DNA of 64,000 bases from Sarocladium kiliense. Its lineage: Eukaryota > Ascomycota > Sordariomycetes > Hypocreales > Sarocladiaceae. The position numbers were made by a program, and so were the translations under genes. Shown one piece after another: positions 32,457 through 44,244 of the stretch; the first letter of the stretch is position 1, and each line of letters begins with the position of its first letter. The stretch spans positions 2,666,001-2,730,000 of the forward strand of contig JAUZTG010000048.1 in NCBI GenBank assembly GCA_030734395.1, in the 5' to 3' direction. The notes under the pieces were generated by a model, which saw nothing but the letters and a program-made list of their open reading frames with translations, was not told the DNA's origin and did not search any database.

Positions 32457-34969
32457 ATGGCACCATCAATTGACAACGGATCAGACCAGGCAGCGTCCAC
32501 CCCTGCTGCTAAACGTCGGCGCATCGCTCTCGCATGCACCGCCTGTCGTCTGCGGAAATCCAGGTATGCAATGCAATAGCTCTCATTGGTCAATCGCCCT
32601 TCCCAGTCCGCAGTGCCTTTACGTGTCTCTCTCTGTAGTCGGTGCGGTGGGCTGACGATGGCCTCTGGGGTGTGATGCCACAGATGCGATGGTAGACGGC
32701 CCTTGTGCTCGTCATGCACTTCTCTGGGCTTTGATTGCCAGTATGAGCCCGGTGAATCTGCTGCAAATGTCATTGTTCGCAAGGAGTACATGTCGGATCT
32801 GGATTCACGTGTCTCCAGTGTCGAGCAGGTTGTCCAGAGACTCAACTATGTACTTGAAGGTCATCTCTCCGCGTGCGCTGGCGACGCCCAGTATCGTCCA
32901 TCCAATCCATTCCCAGCCTTGCCGTCATCGACAGCCTCAGAACATGTCAAGGACAGCCTTGCCCGTGCAACTGGTCTTGAGGAGCCACAAGATGAAGATG
33001 CTACCACCAATGGCATGGCCATGACCTTCGTGGAAGAGCATACTTCGGCCTTCTTCGGCGGCTCTTCCAACATCAACTTTACCCGTCTTCTCCTCGGTGC
33101 TGTCAACCACATTCGCAATTCTGCTCGGCGGCAAGCAGCCGGTGTGGACCGACAACATGACCTCAACGAAAGCAACATGGCCAAGGCTTCACTGTCTTAT
33201 GCCAACCCCGTTGCCGCGTCGCCGGACGCAGGAGCCAACAAAGCAATGACAACTCTGCCCTCGTCAGAAGAGATGGACAGCCTGCTCAATGTCTACTTCA
33301 ACACTGCTGGTACAGTCTTCCCGTTCATCCACGAGGAATCGATGAGAAAGGCGTTTGCAGCTTGTAAGGCAAATAACTGGACCAGAGTCCGCAGGACATT
33401 CCTGGGCACACTCAACATGATATTCGCCATGGCTGCGAGCTTTGATAGGGACACGAACCCTTCAGCTCGACAACGGCAGGAGAGGTCCAACGTCTTCTTC
33501 AAAAGGGCAACGGAGCTCTGTGGGGAGCTGTCGAAGCAGGTCATTAGCCTTGAGATCGTCCAGTACCTCCTTCTGGTCGTCATTCATTGCCAGGGCGTGC
33601 AGCGCTCAGTGCAAGCATGGAACGTTCATGGCCTTGCGACTAGATCAGCCATGGCACTGGGCCTGCACAGCGCTCAAGCCCGGGAAGGCTTCGACGAACT
33701 GCAAACCGAGTATCGCAGGCGCACCTGGGTTGTCATATATTGCATGGACAAGGTACTGAGTGTTGCCTTTGGCAGGCCATCCATCATCCCTGATGAGTTC
33801 ATGGTGGACCAACAGTCGATATCCGAGCTTGCTTTACCATCCCCGGATGGGTCACGCACGGAGATTGACGTACCCGGCGATTTTCTCGCTCTCTCTTTCC
33901 GACTATATCAAGTGATGAGCGGCTCTCTCAAGAAGCAATACGGCGGCAACATCGACAATGCCGATCCCGAACCGGATGACATGGCGTCTCTGCAGGCTTC
34001 GGGCGAGTTCAGAAAGCAACTTCGCGCGTGGTCAGCATCCTTGCCGCCGTACTTTCGCTTATTCGAGTCCACCTCGAGCACGCTTCATACAAACAACCAA
34101 GTGAATCGACTCCGCGTTATCCTCACGTTGAGGTACCACAACATCAATATCCTCATTCACAGACCGCTCCTTGGCAGCACCATTCGGCACCTGTTTGGCG
34201 GTGATCAAATGTCTGTCGGCAATCCATCCTACCTCATTCAGCTTGCTATGGGGGAGGCTCACGAGTGTATTCGCTCCGCGCAAAGCACTATTGAGCTCGT
34301 TTATAATATCATTACGGTTGATCAAACCAGTGATAACAATCTCGGCATGGGCTACTATACACTTTACTACGGTAGGTGCTACTTCACTTTCGAACATATT
34401 GCTTGCACAGAAGCCAACTAATCACCTTGAATTATAGTCTTCACAGCGTCGTTGGTCATTCTTGGCCGCATCCTCTGGGCACAGCACGGTCAAGGCACAG
34501 CAGATGAGACAGCCTTGACAATCTGCAAGTCCCTCTTGGGTCAAGTAGAGACCATTTTCCAGAAACTTGACCGCGACAATAGTCTTGTTTTCAGCTGTTC
34601 AAGATATATCAACAACATGCTGGAAGCATGCACAGCTCAAGGTACGTGAAGCAATCCTCGTATCAACCGTGCATCAAAAATGTCCTGACAAAAGAATTCA
34701 CAGATGCCACAATCCCGGTTCAGAATGAAGGTGTGGACGAATCCACATCATTGGTTGGTACACGATTTGATCACCAGCCAAGTTCGGCTTCTGCTCCGAA
34801 CTCGCTGGAGACGATGATGCATCTCGGCATAGGGGATATGGAGATGTTCCACCTCTATTCGTCGGAGATATATGATCCAGGGCTCTTTGAGGGCTTGGAT
34901 CGATCATCTGCCGACTCTGCTACGGCACGAAACACCCAATGGGAGAATTCGTCCAAGGCGATGGAATAA
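32457..34969 (+). CDS. Zn2Cys6 transcription factor with fungal-specific domain
   Basis: Four exons (32457-32563, 32684-34371, 34438-34641 and 34704-34969) give 754 aa. The binuclear zinc cluster uses C27, C30, C37, C44, C47 and C54; its third cysteine is supplied by the second exon. The 120-bp first intron is long for this window and holds a second in-frame-looking AG that gives a premature stop, so I use the AG at 32683. A linker/coiled segment (YMSDLDSRVSSVEQVVQRL) follows, then the fungal-specific middle homology region with RRRTWVVIYCMDKVLSVAFG and the usual PSIIPDEF. It is divergent from the FAD monooxygenase and adjacent to amidase 2, so local pathway control is likely. Confidence 0.92.
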
Positions 34970-35187
34970 CATGTAGTTCTATGGTCAGAAGCCAGTTCAA
35001 GTTCGTCAGCTAGCCAGTTCTTTAATCACATATTCATGTGGCTCAATGGCTCCGGTAGCCCGTCATGATCTCAGGCATCTAAAGTGACCAAGTCTAACAT
35101 TTGTGGCCGTTTTAGTTCACCGTTCTATCATCTTTGGTCTTTTGAGGCATGTCTACTAAATTGATGAATGCTACGCTGTGATCAAGG

Positions 35188-37153
35188 TCAAGTTTGCAAG
35201 GCGTCTGCAATGACCTCAGTTGCCATCAAAGTCTGTTCATCCTGGAATCGCCATCCGACGACTTGGAAACCAGCCGGTGCGCCGTGGACAATGCTCGCAT
35301 CATCTGGAACACTATTAGCTTGCAATAGCACAAAAGACCATTGGGAATGAACGCACAGCCGTCTTTGGAGTCGAGGGATTTGTCGGCCCTCCCGTACGGC
35401 ACGACGCTCGCGGGAAACTGGAACAGCTCGTCAGTAATCCATTCTACATCTCTTCTTGGAGTACCAGAGACGTCACGAGACTTACATCAAGTAAATTCCA
35501 TAGGATCGTGTACATGAGTGGCCCAAACTCTCCGTGCGGAACAGCGGTGCCCCTGCTGACTGGGCAAAGCAAAACATCAAGGCCGCCATCTCGCCAGATC
35601 TTTGCCCACTCGTGTCGGTAGTCGTGAAGGTCAGCGCTGACTCGAAGACTCTCGTCCAAATCAGGGACGAAGCCGGGATCCAAGAAGCTGTGCGGGTTCA
35701 TAGCGTCCAGGTCCGGAATTGGGCTCTCGCCGGCATCTTCAAGGAACTTGAAGGCGAGGTTTTGTGTGTCGAGGGCGAAGGAGCGCATGGCGATCTTCAT
35801 GGCCTTCATAGTAGGCGGGGCTTGAATGAACTTGATTGTGTGGCCCGCAGCCTTCAGCTTGTCCACAGCCGAAGCCATTGTCCTAGCTATCGGCGGAAAG
35901 ACTGGGAAATCGGGATCGTGTGACCAGACTCCAATAGTCAACTTCTCCTTCTTGGGCACATCTTGCCACGGCACGGCAAGCGCAGTTGAGTCGTAAAGCC
36001 ACGGCTGGGCTTTGATCACAGTCTTCATGAAAAGTGTAAGGTCTTGAGCAGAGTGTGCGATAGGACCCAGAGTTGGGGAGACACCGGTCCACCCCTTAGC
36101 TACCAGCTCTGCCTGTTTTGCCCATGGCAAGCGGTCGACCGTAGGCCTGAATCCAAAGACACCAACGAACATTGCAGGAACCCGGACGGAGCCGGCAATA
36201 TCTGAGCCAACACCCATGATGGATCCTCGGAGGCCGATCTGGGCTGCTTCTCCCGAGCTGCTGCCACCGGGCGTAAGACACAACTTGTAAGGGTTGAGAG
36301 TCCGTCCGAAAACATTGTTATAAGACTCGCATACCTAATAACAGTCAATGACTGGGAAAGGGTATCTGTCCTTTAGGATCAGTACATACGAAGAGTGTCT
36401 GAGGGACATTGGTCTTGCAATAGAACACAGCCCCTGCCGCCTCAAGCATTTCAGCGATAACAGCGTGGCCATCGGCGACAGGATGTTTGAGGTGAGAAAC
36501 GAATCCCATTGTGGAATACTCTCCTTTCACGTGAATCATATCCTAGACAAAGCTCAGCATTGCGTACACCGTGGCGCGGCCATGAGCGACATGTGACTGT
36601 GCTAGCTTCAATCCAGGAATTTCTATGTGGGTGCACACACCTTGAGAGTAATTGGCAGACCGTGCAAGGGTCCGATTGTCTTGCCTTCTCTGGCGAAGTA
36701 TTCATCGAGCCATCTCGCACGGTCGAGTGCCTTGTCAAAGAAGATCTCGGTGAGGGAGTTCGTCTAATCACAAGCCGTTATTAGCAGGGGACCGCTGGAC
36801 GATCGTCACAACGGCCCATCTGTCGATGGACAACAGATGAAGGCGGTAGAGAAGTGACATACCAATTGATGCGCAATTGCTGCACGCTTACAGAATGCTT
36901 CGGCAACATCATATGATGAAAGCTCACCTGCAGCAATCTTTGCCACAAGACTCGTGGCAGTGTTGTTCTCCGTGATCTCAATCTGCCGAGGACTGAGGAT
37001 CGCAGCCTCGCTGAGCAGGTCGAACGCACTGTGTGAGCTCTGGTCCGTGACTTTGCTGGTCACGCTGTCTGGGAGTCGCCAGTCTTTAGGGATCAGGGCC
37101 TCCCTTGCAACCCTCTTCTTCTGAATGAGTTCTTGCCACTCTGTGGACACCAT
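35188..37153 (-). CDS. Amidase signature-family amidase (copy 2, acetamidase-like)
   Basis: Six exons (37153-36863, 36763-36641, 36542-36390, 36334-35486, 35417-35357 and 35303-35188) give 530 aa. The triad is intact: K138 in GPLHGLPITLK, which is the last residue of exon 2, S214 in TPGGSSSGE and S238 in DIAGS. The C terminus GAPAGFQVVGWRFQDEQ is typical of acetamidases. The sequence is clearly homologous to amidase 1 at 10.4-12.3 kb, and both share the splice position before TN(S/C)LTEI. The other intron positions differ, so they are not a recent duplicate. The gene converges on the Zn2Cys6 factor. It is probably part of the FAD monooxygenase gene group and could release an acid from an aryl amide, which is inference. 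Confidence 0.93.
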
Positions 37154-38068
37154 TTTGATGGATGCTTGGTCTCTACGTCCTAGTGCAGAAGGCGGGTAGA
37201 TGAACAGATGGCAAGATCGCCTTGTTATTTGAGTGCATTGCACTCGGACTCGTCTCTGAATATACGGACGGAGTAGGGGCGGCCTCCTAGATCGGAAGCT
37301 CCAGAACAATGACACGCCGAGGCCTAATCATCTTCCGGACCTAAGCGGTTGGTTCCAGGCTCAACGGCCCCAAGCACTTTCGCATAGATAGCGCTATCGT
37401 TCAGCTCCTATCTGGGTAGAAGGTCACCGGGGTAAAGCCGGAAAGGGTCCAGCCTCGATGAGTAGAGTAGCTTAGCTTCCTCCACGAAAGGCACCACTAA
37501 CAAGGGCATCCCCACATTCTGACCCCAAGCTCTCAAGGAATCGTGACAGCATGAGGCCCAAGGAGTTTGGCCCTATCCTGACTGGTATCATATGTGCCTA
37601 GGATCTCTGGGCAGGAGCTGGCTTATCTCGGGTGCCTGTAATATGCCTCATAGACCTGTCTGTAGATAGATACCTTACTTATGAGATACTCTGTATTGCT
37701 TCCGTTATCGGCCGGCCGGCTGCTCCATACGGCATGGAATACTTGCATCGGCTATAGGTCACAAGGGTATTGGACAAACGATGCGGGCTGGGATTGTATC
37801 TGGATGAGACTGTTGTGTTGGTATGAGCACATGAGTCCATTTAATAATTCCCTGGAGTGCTCGACCTTCTGAGTTGTGCAATAGTTCCTTGAAGCTCTTA
37901 TCTACATATCTAGCTACATACATCAAAAACGCATAGGAATGCCATTGTAAAGATTCTCAACTCCAACTACGACCAGCCAGCCAACTACCCTTCAAGAAAT
38001 GAGCTTGAACTACCCGAAACACTCTGTGTCTTTTGCCGTTTCATGCCAACCGCGTATATCCTGCCGGC
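37154..38068. other. Intergenic (amidase 2 promoter), no gene seen
   Basis: This 915 bp interval lies between the amidase 2 start and the stop of the acyltransferase. No coding sequence, RNA gene or repeat is recognised. A short GGCCGGCCGG palindrome lies near 37710. Confidence 0.45.
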
Positions 38069-39424
38069 TTAGCCGACAAGATCAGCTCGCTTCCTCCAAG
38101 CCTCATCGTTTGCCAATCCTACAAAGTCCTCGTGAAACAAGCTTGTGGCGAGACACATGTCCCCATTGCGGTTCTTGGGCATGATGTATGTCAAGTCAGG
38201 GACAGGAGACATGCGTGCACGTCTGACAAAGTCTGGCGCACCAAGCCCCTTGCCGAAATCACACTTGGACAACCAGTGAAGCTGGGCCCACGAAGAGCAC
38301 AAGAAATCTCTTCCAGCCTTGTTTCTAGCCCCGTAGAAGATTGTGGTCTTGTCTTCGGTGTTGTTGATGAGTGTGGCGAGGCTGCGGATGAAGTGGTCGC
38401 CCACACGCTTTAATGAATCTCGGCTCTCGACAGCAACGTCCGCCAGTGAAGCGTCAGCAAGCTCTTGTGCAGTCTTCCAGGTTGTGTCAGCAAGGGCAAC
38501 AAGGTGACCCAGGTAGCCATCCTCGACGGGAGGGTCAAGCACCGACCGCGAGTCCACGGCACGTTGCAGCTGAACAATCTCGTCCTTGGCAACTCGCCCT
38601 TCACGGACGCGCACTGCAGTGAGACGCTGGACCAGGAACGCGGTGAGGGCATCATTTGTCGAGACCCAGGTGCGTCCACTTGAGGCTTCCTTCTTCAACT
38701 CTTCCAGGATTTTCGCCGAAAAGCGCCAATAGTTCCACTCAATTGGTTTCGGCGGGCCCTGTTGTTGCGCAGAGGCCTGAAGTGTCGAAGGACGACGCAT
38801 GCTGTCATGGTTGGCGGAGGGTTCTCCAGGCTTCAGAAGAGGCACGATGGTGTCGGCGTCCCGGTTGCCAGCTGCAACCAGCTTCGGGTCGAGCTCCTCG
38901 CCTCTGCCTGCAGCAGCAAAGAGCTTCATGACGGTTCCCTGGCCGTTCATATCCAGGGCGTTGTGCATCGAGGCAAGGCAGAGAAGAAGACCACCCTCGA
39001 CGAAGTTGGCCTGCGCGACGAAAACCGGCAGTTCTGAGCCAGGCTCATACGCGTAGCCCATGCCTTTGACGGGGCACAAGATATCGCCATCGAGCATGGC
39101 AAAGGGAGCATCGGCCTTGATGATGTCCTGGTATGCAGGGCAGAGTTTGGTGCAGTCCTTTCGGAGCACAGGCGACTTGCCCTGATGGGGCGGGTAAGGC
39201 ACGATCTCATATCTGCCGGAGTTGGTGGCACTTTGACCCTTCTTGACTACTTGACCAGCAAGTGATGGGTTCGCTTCGAACAATTTGAGGGCGCTTTTGT
39301 CAAGTGTAGCCAGAACGTCGTCGCGAGTGGTTCCAGGCTGGTCTGAGAAGCCAAGGATGATCACAGTGTACGTGTCCCAGCAGAGCTGGCCGAAGATGCC
39401 AGGCTGTCGCAATTTCTGCTCCAT
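38069..39424 (-). CDS. BAHD-like acyltransferase (fungal transferase family)
   Basis: This single-exon gene encodes 451 aa. The catalytic HxxxD motif is HNALD (154-158) and the structural motif is DFGKG (389-393). Both mark the BAHD/PF02458 family, which includes trichothecene 3-O-acetyltransferase-type enzymes. Members transfer an acyl group from acyl-CoA to an alcohol or amine, in the cytosol. The ATG at 39424 is preceded in the transcript by a purine tract (complement of the pyrimidine run 39425-39445), a typical fungal leader. It is near the FAD monooxygenase/amidase group and is a possible detoxifying or tailoring acyltransferase. The substrate is not inferable. Confidence 0.9.
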   Translation of the reverse strand: MEQKLRQPGIFGQLCWDTYTVIILGFSDQPGTTRDDVLATLDKSALKLFEANPSLAGQVVKKGQSATNSGRYEIVPYPPHQGKSPVLRKDCTKLCPAYQDIIKADAPFAMLDGDILCPVKGMGYAYEPGSELPVFVAQANFVEGGLLLCLASMHNALDMNGQGTVMKLFAAAGRGEELDPKLVAAGNRDADTIVPLLKPGEPSANHDSMRRPSTLQASAQQQGPPKPIEWNYWRFSAKILEELKKEASSGRTWVSTNDALTAFLVQRLTAVRVREGRVAKDEIVQLQRAVDSRSVLDPPVEDGYLGHLVALADTTWKTAQELADASLADVAVESRDSLKRVGDHFIRSLATLINNTEDKTTIFYGARNKAGRDFLCSSWAQLHWLSKCDFGKGLGAPDFVRRARMSPVPDLTYIMPKNRNGDMCLATSLFHEDFVGLANDEAWRKRADLVG

Positions 39425-40667
39425 TTTTTTTTTCTTTTCTTTTCTGGCTTGATCTGATGTTGAGGTCGAAAAGGATGTGCTTGGATTGGAATGCTTTGTG
39501 TTCAGACGCGTTCACAGGGTGGGTGTTGCTGGCACAAGGATGGGAGGAGAGCTCCGTTCCTCAGGGACCCAAATCACTTATACCACCAACACCATGGCTT
39601 AGAGGATGAGCGACTCCAATTCTCCAACACACTGGACCGCGTCGCATATCTGATATCATACTACGAGACAGCCTATTGGAGAATCCAGGGCCAGACAGCA
39701 GGCATGGCGACGGCAAGTCGATCAGGGTGCGGGGTATCATACGGAGGATGCGCGACGCTGCCGTGCCACCCCCGTCGTAGCCGCGACTCGCTCACGATGG
39801 TAGGAATGGACGATAAGGAGGGGCGTGCAACTGCGAGAGACAGACAACTCAGGTTTCCACTCTGCGAGAGTCCTGATCCGCCTCCGTACCTCGGTATCTG
39901 ACAATTACATACAACAAGGAATGGATCCCAATGGTCTTGGCTCGCAACGAGCCTCTCCATGGCAGCAGAAGGATCTTGCTCCCTAAGCTTTCTACGGTAG
40001 TTAGGCACATGCTCTAGATTTAGCAGAATGGAATCTGTCTGTGATTAATTCCCAATTTTCGCAGATAAGTGGAGGTAAGTCGCACAACAAAGGCCATGCA
40101 TATCATTGTCGTCTTGGACTCTTCGACACAAGACACTGCATATTGCCGACTTGCTCGCTGTGGGCCAGACCGCCAGCGATAAAAGCCGGGGAGAGGTCGG
40201 ATACTTCCGCGATAGGGAGCGAGATCTCAATTGACACCCTCAGCCGACCGTGCATGCAGGTTGCGCAGGTAATTAGTGGAACCGAAAGAATGAGAAGCCT
40301 TCGCCCGACTGAAGATGAGAGACAAAAGTCGCTTCCAGGTAGGGTTTCGCGCTATGGGCACGTTACCCAATTGTCGACCCTTAGCTTGCTTCTACTACAC
40401 TCCCATTTCCACATTCATGTGAGGGATGGCCGATGCTTGATCAGCTACAAGTTATACTTACGTACCCTGGTTATGAATTACACCACTCAGCATTGCGAGA
40501 AAGTCCAGGGTCTGCATGTGTGGGACCCGTAGCGTAGCCAACGTATTTGCATTTGAATTTCCTCCTTTCCCTTATCGCTGTCTGTCAACTTTGGGTACCT
40601 TAGTACGCAGGTATCCGTCTTAGAACGTGAACTCCGACCTTGCTCGGCTCCGTACAGCTTGTCAAGA
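39425..40667. promoter_or_regulatory. Divergent intergenic region acyltransferase / unknown protein
   Basis: This 1.24 kb non-coding interval separates two divergent starts. The left end has a pyrimidine tract beside the acyltransferase ATG. A plus-strand open frame at about 40041-40532 has no protein-like features. No RNA gene is seen. Confidence 0.45.
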
Positions 40668-41497
40668 ATGAATCGACTACGCAGTCTTCGGCCGCGACTA
40701 CTCGCAGCTGCCGGGGTCACGGCCGGACTTTCTTCCACAGGCGCGGGATTCTTCTACCTCCAGACACGCAACTGTCATTTCGAGACGTTCGATGCAAACA
40801 GCGACCAATACTTTTTCCAACACAGTCTGTTCAGCCAAATCAATCCCTGGAAGAAACCCTTTTCAGCCGACTCTTGTGTGCGCGAAGTGCCTTTCGAGAG
40901 TCTCGACAAAGTCCTCATCAACGACGCCAAAATTGGAGGAACACAGCTCATCGAACGCTTCACACAAGGCCTCTGGGGAGGTGTAGGTTAGTAGCCATAT
41001 TTTTCGGGAAGGTTTCAAGGATGATCTCAATTTTCGCCCCAGGGTTTGCGATCCAAAGAAGGATCATGGAGTTCACGAGGGACGATACAAGCAAGCATGA
41101 CGTATGGTCCAGGGAAGACCTGCTCAAGTGCAAATATGATCCAGGTATAGACATCACGGCCTTCAGTGCTCGTCCTCGACTAATTTCTGCAATAGGGACT
41201 TACGTGACGAATCACTTCTCGGTCATCTCGAAAACGCCGAATTCAATCTTCATGCGTGGATGCTTCGATCCACACCAGTCACCACTCCAGCCTAAGAATG
41301 TGGATAATGTTGTTGAGATCCAGGCCTACCTAGACAATGACAGAAATGTCGCCGTTCTCAAGTTGCGTGTTGCAACATTTGATGGAACAGAGGCAGCAAG
41401 CGAGGCTGAAGACCCATTTGGAGGTTTCGGAGGGTGGCTGCATCGAAGATATTCCACTGCCCTAGTTGAGTCTGGGGCGCGCAACTGCATGGAATAA
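40668..41497 (+). CDS. Unknown fungal protein with N-terminal membrane anchor
   Basis: Three exons (40668-40986, 41043-41144 and 41196-41497) give 240 aa. I do not recognise a named domain. Residues about 11-32 (LLAAAGVTAGLSSTGAGFFY) form one hydrophobic segment after an Arg-rich start, like a mitochondrial or ER anchor. The rest is soluble, with a conserved-looking phrase DVWSREDLLKCKYDPG joined by the second intron to TYVTNHFSVISKTPNSIFMR. Removing that intron is favoured because it has GT..AG ends with a GACTAAT branch point and gives a continuous fold. Read-through of 51 nt would keep frame, so retention cannot be excluded. The near-C-terminal Gly/Phe-rich stretch DPFGGFGGW is notable. 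Function unknown. Confidence 0.75.
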
Positions 41498-41930
41498 TTA
41501 CCGTCAGAGGTTGTAAATCATCTAAAATGGTTGTATAGTATAGTTTAGTGGACGTGTGTACGATGCGGTGTACGATTTGACAAGACCAAAAACAGACAGA
41601 ATATATAGACGCAACAAAAGATACAAGATTTAGACGTGAGTCCTTGGAACGCTCAAGTAAAAATAGTCATGTATCATATATCTTGGGAATTGTATCATGG
41701 CTGATGAGCTTCGCACGCGGAACCCGGACATCCGAATCACGTGTGTGGCTTACTACAAGTACTAAGTGGTTTGACTTAACGTAGCCTCTGGGACGAAGTA
41801 GCTTCCGCAGCCTTGTCATCTTTAACTTAATGGCCAACGTTTCTCAAATGCTGCCTTAAATCGCCCCGCACAGACTCACCGAATCTTCTATACAATCTTT
41901 AGTATCATTTCTATCCACGCTGAGCCAGTT
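41498..41930. promoter_or_regulatory. Intergenic region upstream of TF1
   Basis: This 433 bp AT-rich interval carries the 3' flank of the unknown protein and the promoter of TF1. I see no gene or repeat in it. Confidence 0.45.
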
Positions 41931-44136
41931 ATGAAGCCACTGTACCCCAAATCAACTCAAGGATCCTCACACGGAGTTGGCAACTCACGCCAAGATCGTC
42001 CAAGCCCAAGGGTTCCTCTAAGCTGCGTCGAGTGTAGTCGACGTAAGATCAAATGCGACAAGAAGATCCCATGCCGTGCCTGCTTCGAGAGAGGAGACAG
42101 CTCAAACTGTCGTCGTCAGCAGACTCCAAAAGCGCGACATGAGCCGGCTCAGCCTGGCGCAGAACGAAAGAGGAGCCGGCACTATGACGTGTACGACGAG
42201 CTCGAGAGAGTTCGCGAGCGACTAGATGCGGTCGAAGCCGTAGTTGGCCTTACTCGTGAGAGGAGCTCCGCCGCAGATACCGAAGCTGCGCCTCAGCCCA
42301 AGGAGAACTGGCTGGTCAGCGCTATGGAAGAAGCTGCGCTGGGCATCGGCGAAGATCGACGGTGGCAGGGTGCATCACTGCTTGTTGACAACATCCAGCT
42401 ACCCAACGCAGACCACCCATGGTTCAGCCCAACCAGCCTCGACTTATGTCTGTCCACTCTTCCGAAGCGAGATCTATCGGAGTTTCTGGTCAAGTCCTAC
42501 TGCGACAACATCAATGCGATATGTGGTTGTCTCCATCGCCCGTCGCTTGAACGCCAGCACAAGAACTTTTGGACACTATACGAGCAAGAGCAGGCTCCAG
42601 ATGGAATGCAGCTGGCCCTCATCTTTGCTGTTCTCAGCAATGCGGCATTCTTTCTTGACGACCAGGAAGCATGGCAACAAGGCTTAAATCCTGAGCGCCT
42701 GCAGCAGTTTGCCCGGCAATGGTTCAATTGTAGCATAGCAACTTTCTTCCGCTGTGGCGGAGTCACCCATCATTCCCTAGCTGCATGTCAAACAATCCTC
42801 ACATTGAGATATGCTTTCCACCTCACCGGCAACTCGAATACACATCAACAACTGGCCTATGTTGGCATCGGAATAGCGAGAGCGATGAATCTCCATCTTC
42901 TTGGCAAAATCGATAGCGGTTCAGATGAAGATTCTCTACTGCGAGACATCGGCCGTCGATGTTGGTGGCTCCTAGTTGAAGGAGACTGGGATCTACTGCC
43001 ATACCATCGTTACTGCTGTGAGTTCGTGCCCTGGATAGTATGGTGAAGATCAACAGACTGACAAGCTTCTTTCTAACGAGACAGTCATCTCTCCACCGCA
43101 CTTCAACACTGCGCTGCCTGAACTCACTGATGAAGGGTCTCTCGCTTCTACTGCTACCAATGCACACTCGCTCACGTTTCTGCGGACCTGCTGCCAGTCA
43201 GCGAGAGTGCTTCATGAGGTCTACGGCCATCTTACCTCGAATCAGTACCCATCATACGATATAGTCATCTCTGCATCAGAAAAGTTAGACCTTATCGTTC
43301 GCAGTCTACCCACAGAAGTACAAGAAGCGGCTGAGTCTAGCCAGAATCCAGCTGGGCCGGTATACGTATGGCGCTTCCTATTGATGATGATGGCCTATCG
43401 GTTATACATTGTCCACCGGTCTTTCTTCGTCAAATCACTGTCGGATCCTCAGTACGAGGCATCTCGTCTGGCTTGCATCCGAGCAGCTGAAACTATCATC
43501 AGCCTGGCCAACAAAGGGTTGCCAGCGGTCTTTTACCGCCTCTGGAACACTACACTATGGCTTGTTGCAGCGGGCTTGGTAATGGGGGTAGATCTTGTCC
43601 ATGCTGCAAGCGAGAAGAAGATATACCTAGATGTAGCAGCTCGACGCAGGAGGTTATCAGTACTTGTTGACCTCCTCCATGATTCCGCGGATCGGTCAGG
43701 CATTGGAGAGCGAGGCGCAAATCTCATCAAACATATTTGCTCGATGGAACACGACATACTTGTCGGCTCTTCCTCTGAATTACAGTTAAGTCGCGACGAC
43801 ATCTTCAACATTGTCCGTTCATCCGGCAACTACGAAAGTCCTCTCGCTGCAAGAAACACCGCATCTGGGAGCACAAATACAGCCTGGGATGCCCCGTTGC
43901 GTCGCCAAGCAGCCTTTGGGCAGAAGTTGCAGAGCGACGAAATGTCAACATCGAATCAGTTCGTGACTCCTTCTGCCGAGGAGTTGACTGATATGGACTT
44001 TGGGCTTGCAGACTCGGACTTCTTTATGCCCCAGTGGGATGACGGGGGTCGATATCGAACGCTCATCGGATCAGATCCAGGACGAAATCACGTCGATGCA
44101 CTATTTGCAGACCTGTTGCCAAATCCACCAACATGA
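41931..44136 (+). CDS. Zn2Cys6 transcription factor TF1
   Basis: Two exons (41931-43017 and 43085-44136) give 712 aa. The zinc cluster is C32, C35, C42, C48, C51 and C60 (CVECSRRKIKCDKKIPC..C). A short coiled segment (YDELERVRERLDAVEAVVGL) follows for dimerisation. The fungal-specific regulatory domain includes GRRCWWLLVEGDWDL, joined by the intron to FISPPHFNTALPEL. The C-terminal tail ends in an acidic stretch with LTDMDFGLADSDFFMP, a possible activation region. This gene is the left breakpoint of the tandem duplication: sequence from 43798 to its stop recurs, heavily diverged, at 50663-51004. It flanks the SIT relic, glucosidase and sugar transporter, so it may regulate that cluster. Confidence 0.92.
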
Positions 44137-44244
44137 TAAGGGCAACCACGACTGGGCCTGGGAAGGCCAGAGGGAGGGAGGGTTATTGCCATATGTTATT
44201 CCACACTGAAATTGGCACCGCGAGCTGTTTCTAATCATGTCAGC

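Noticed and set aside
32638..32683. An earlier acceptor (AG at 32638-32639) for the first intron of the Zn2Cys6 factor
   Set aside because: Using it leads to a stop codon (tga at about 32673) and breaks the zinc cluster; the AG at 32683 restores all six cysteines.
10407..37153. The two amidases as products of a recent duplication
   Set aside because: They share the family fold and one splice position, but other intron positions and much of the sequence differ, so the divergence is old.
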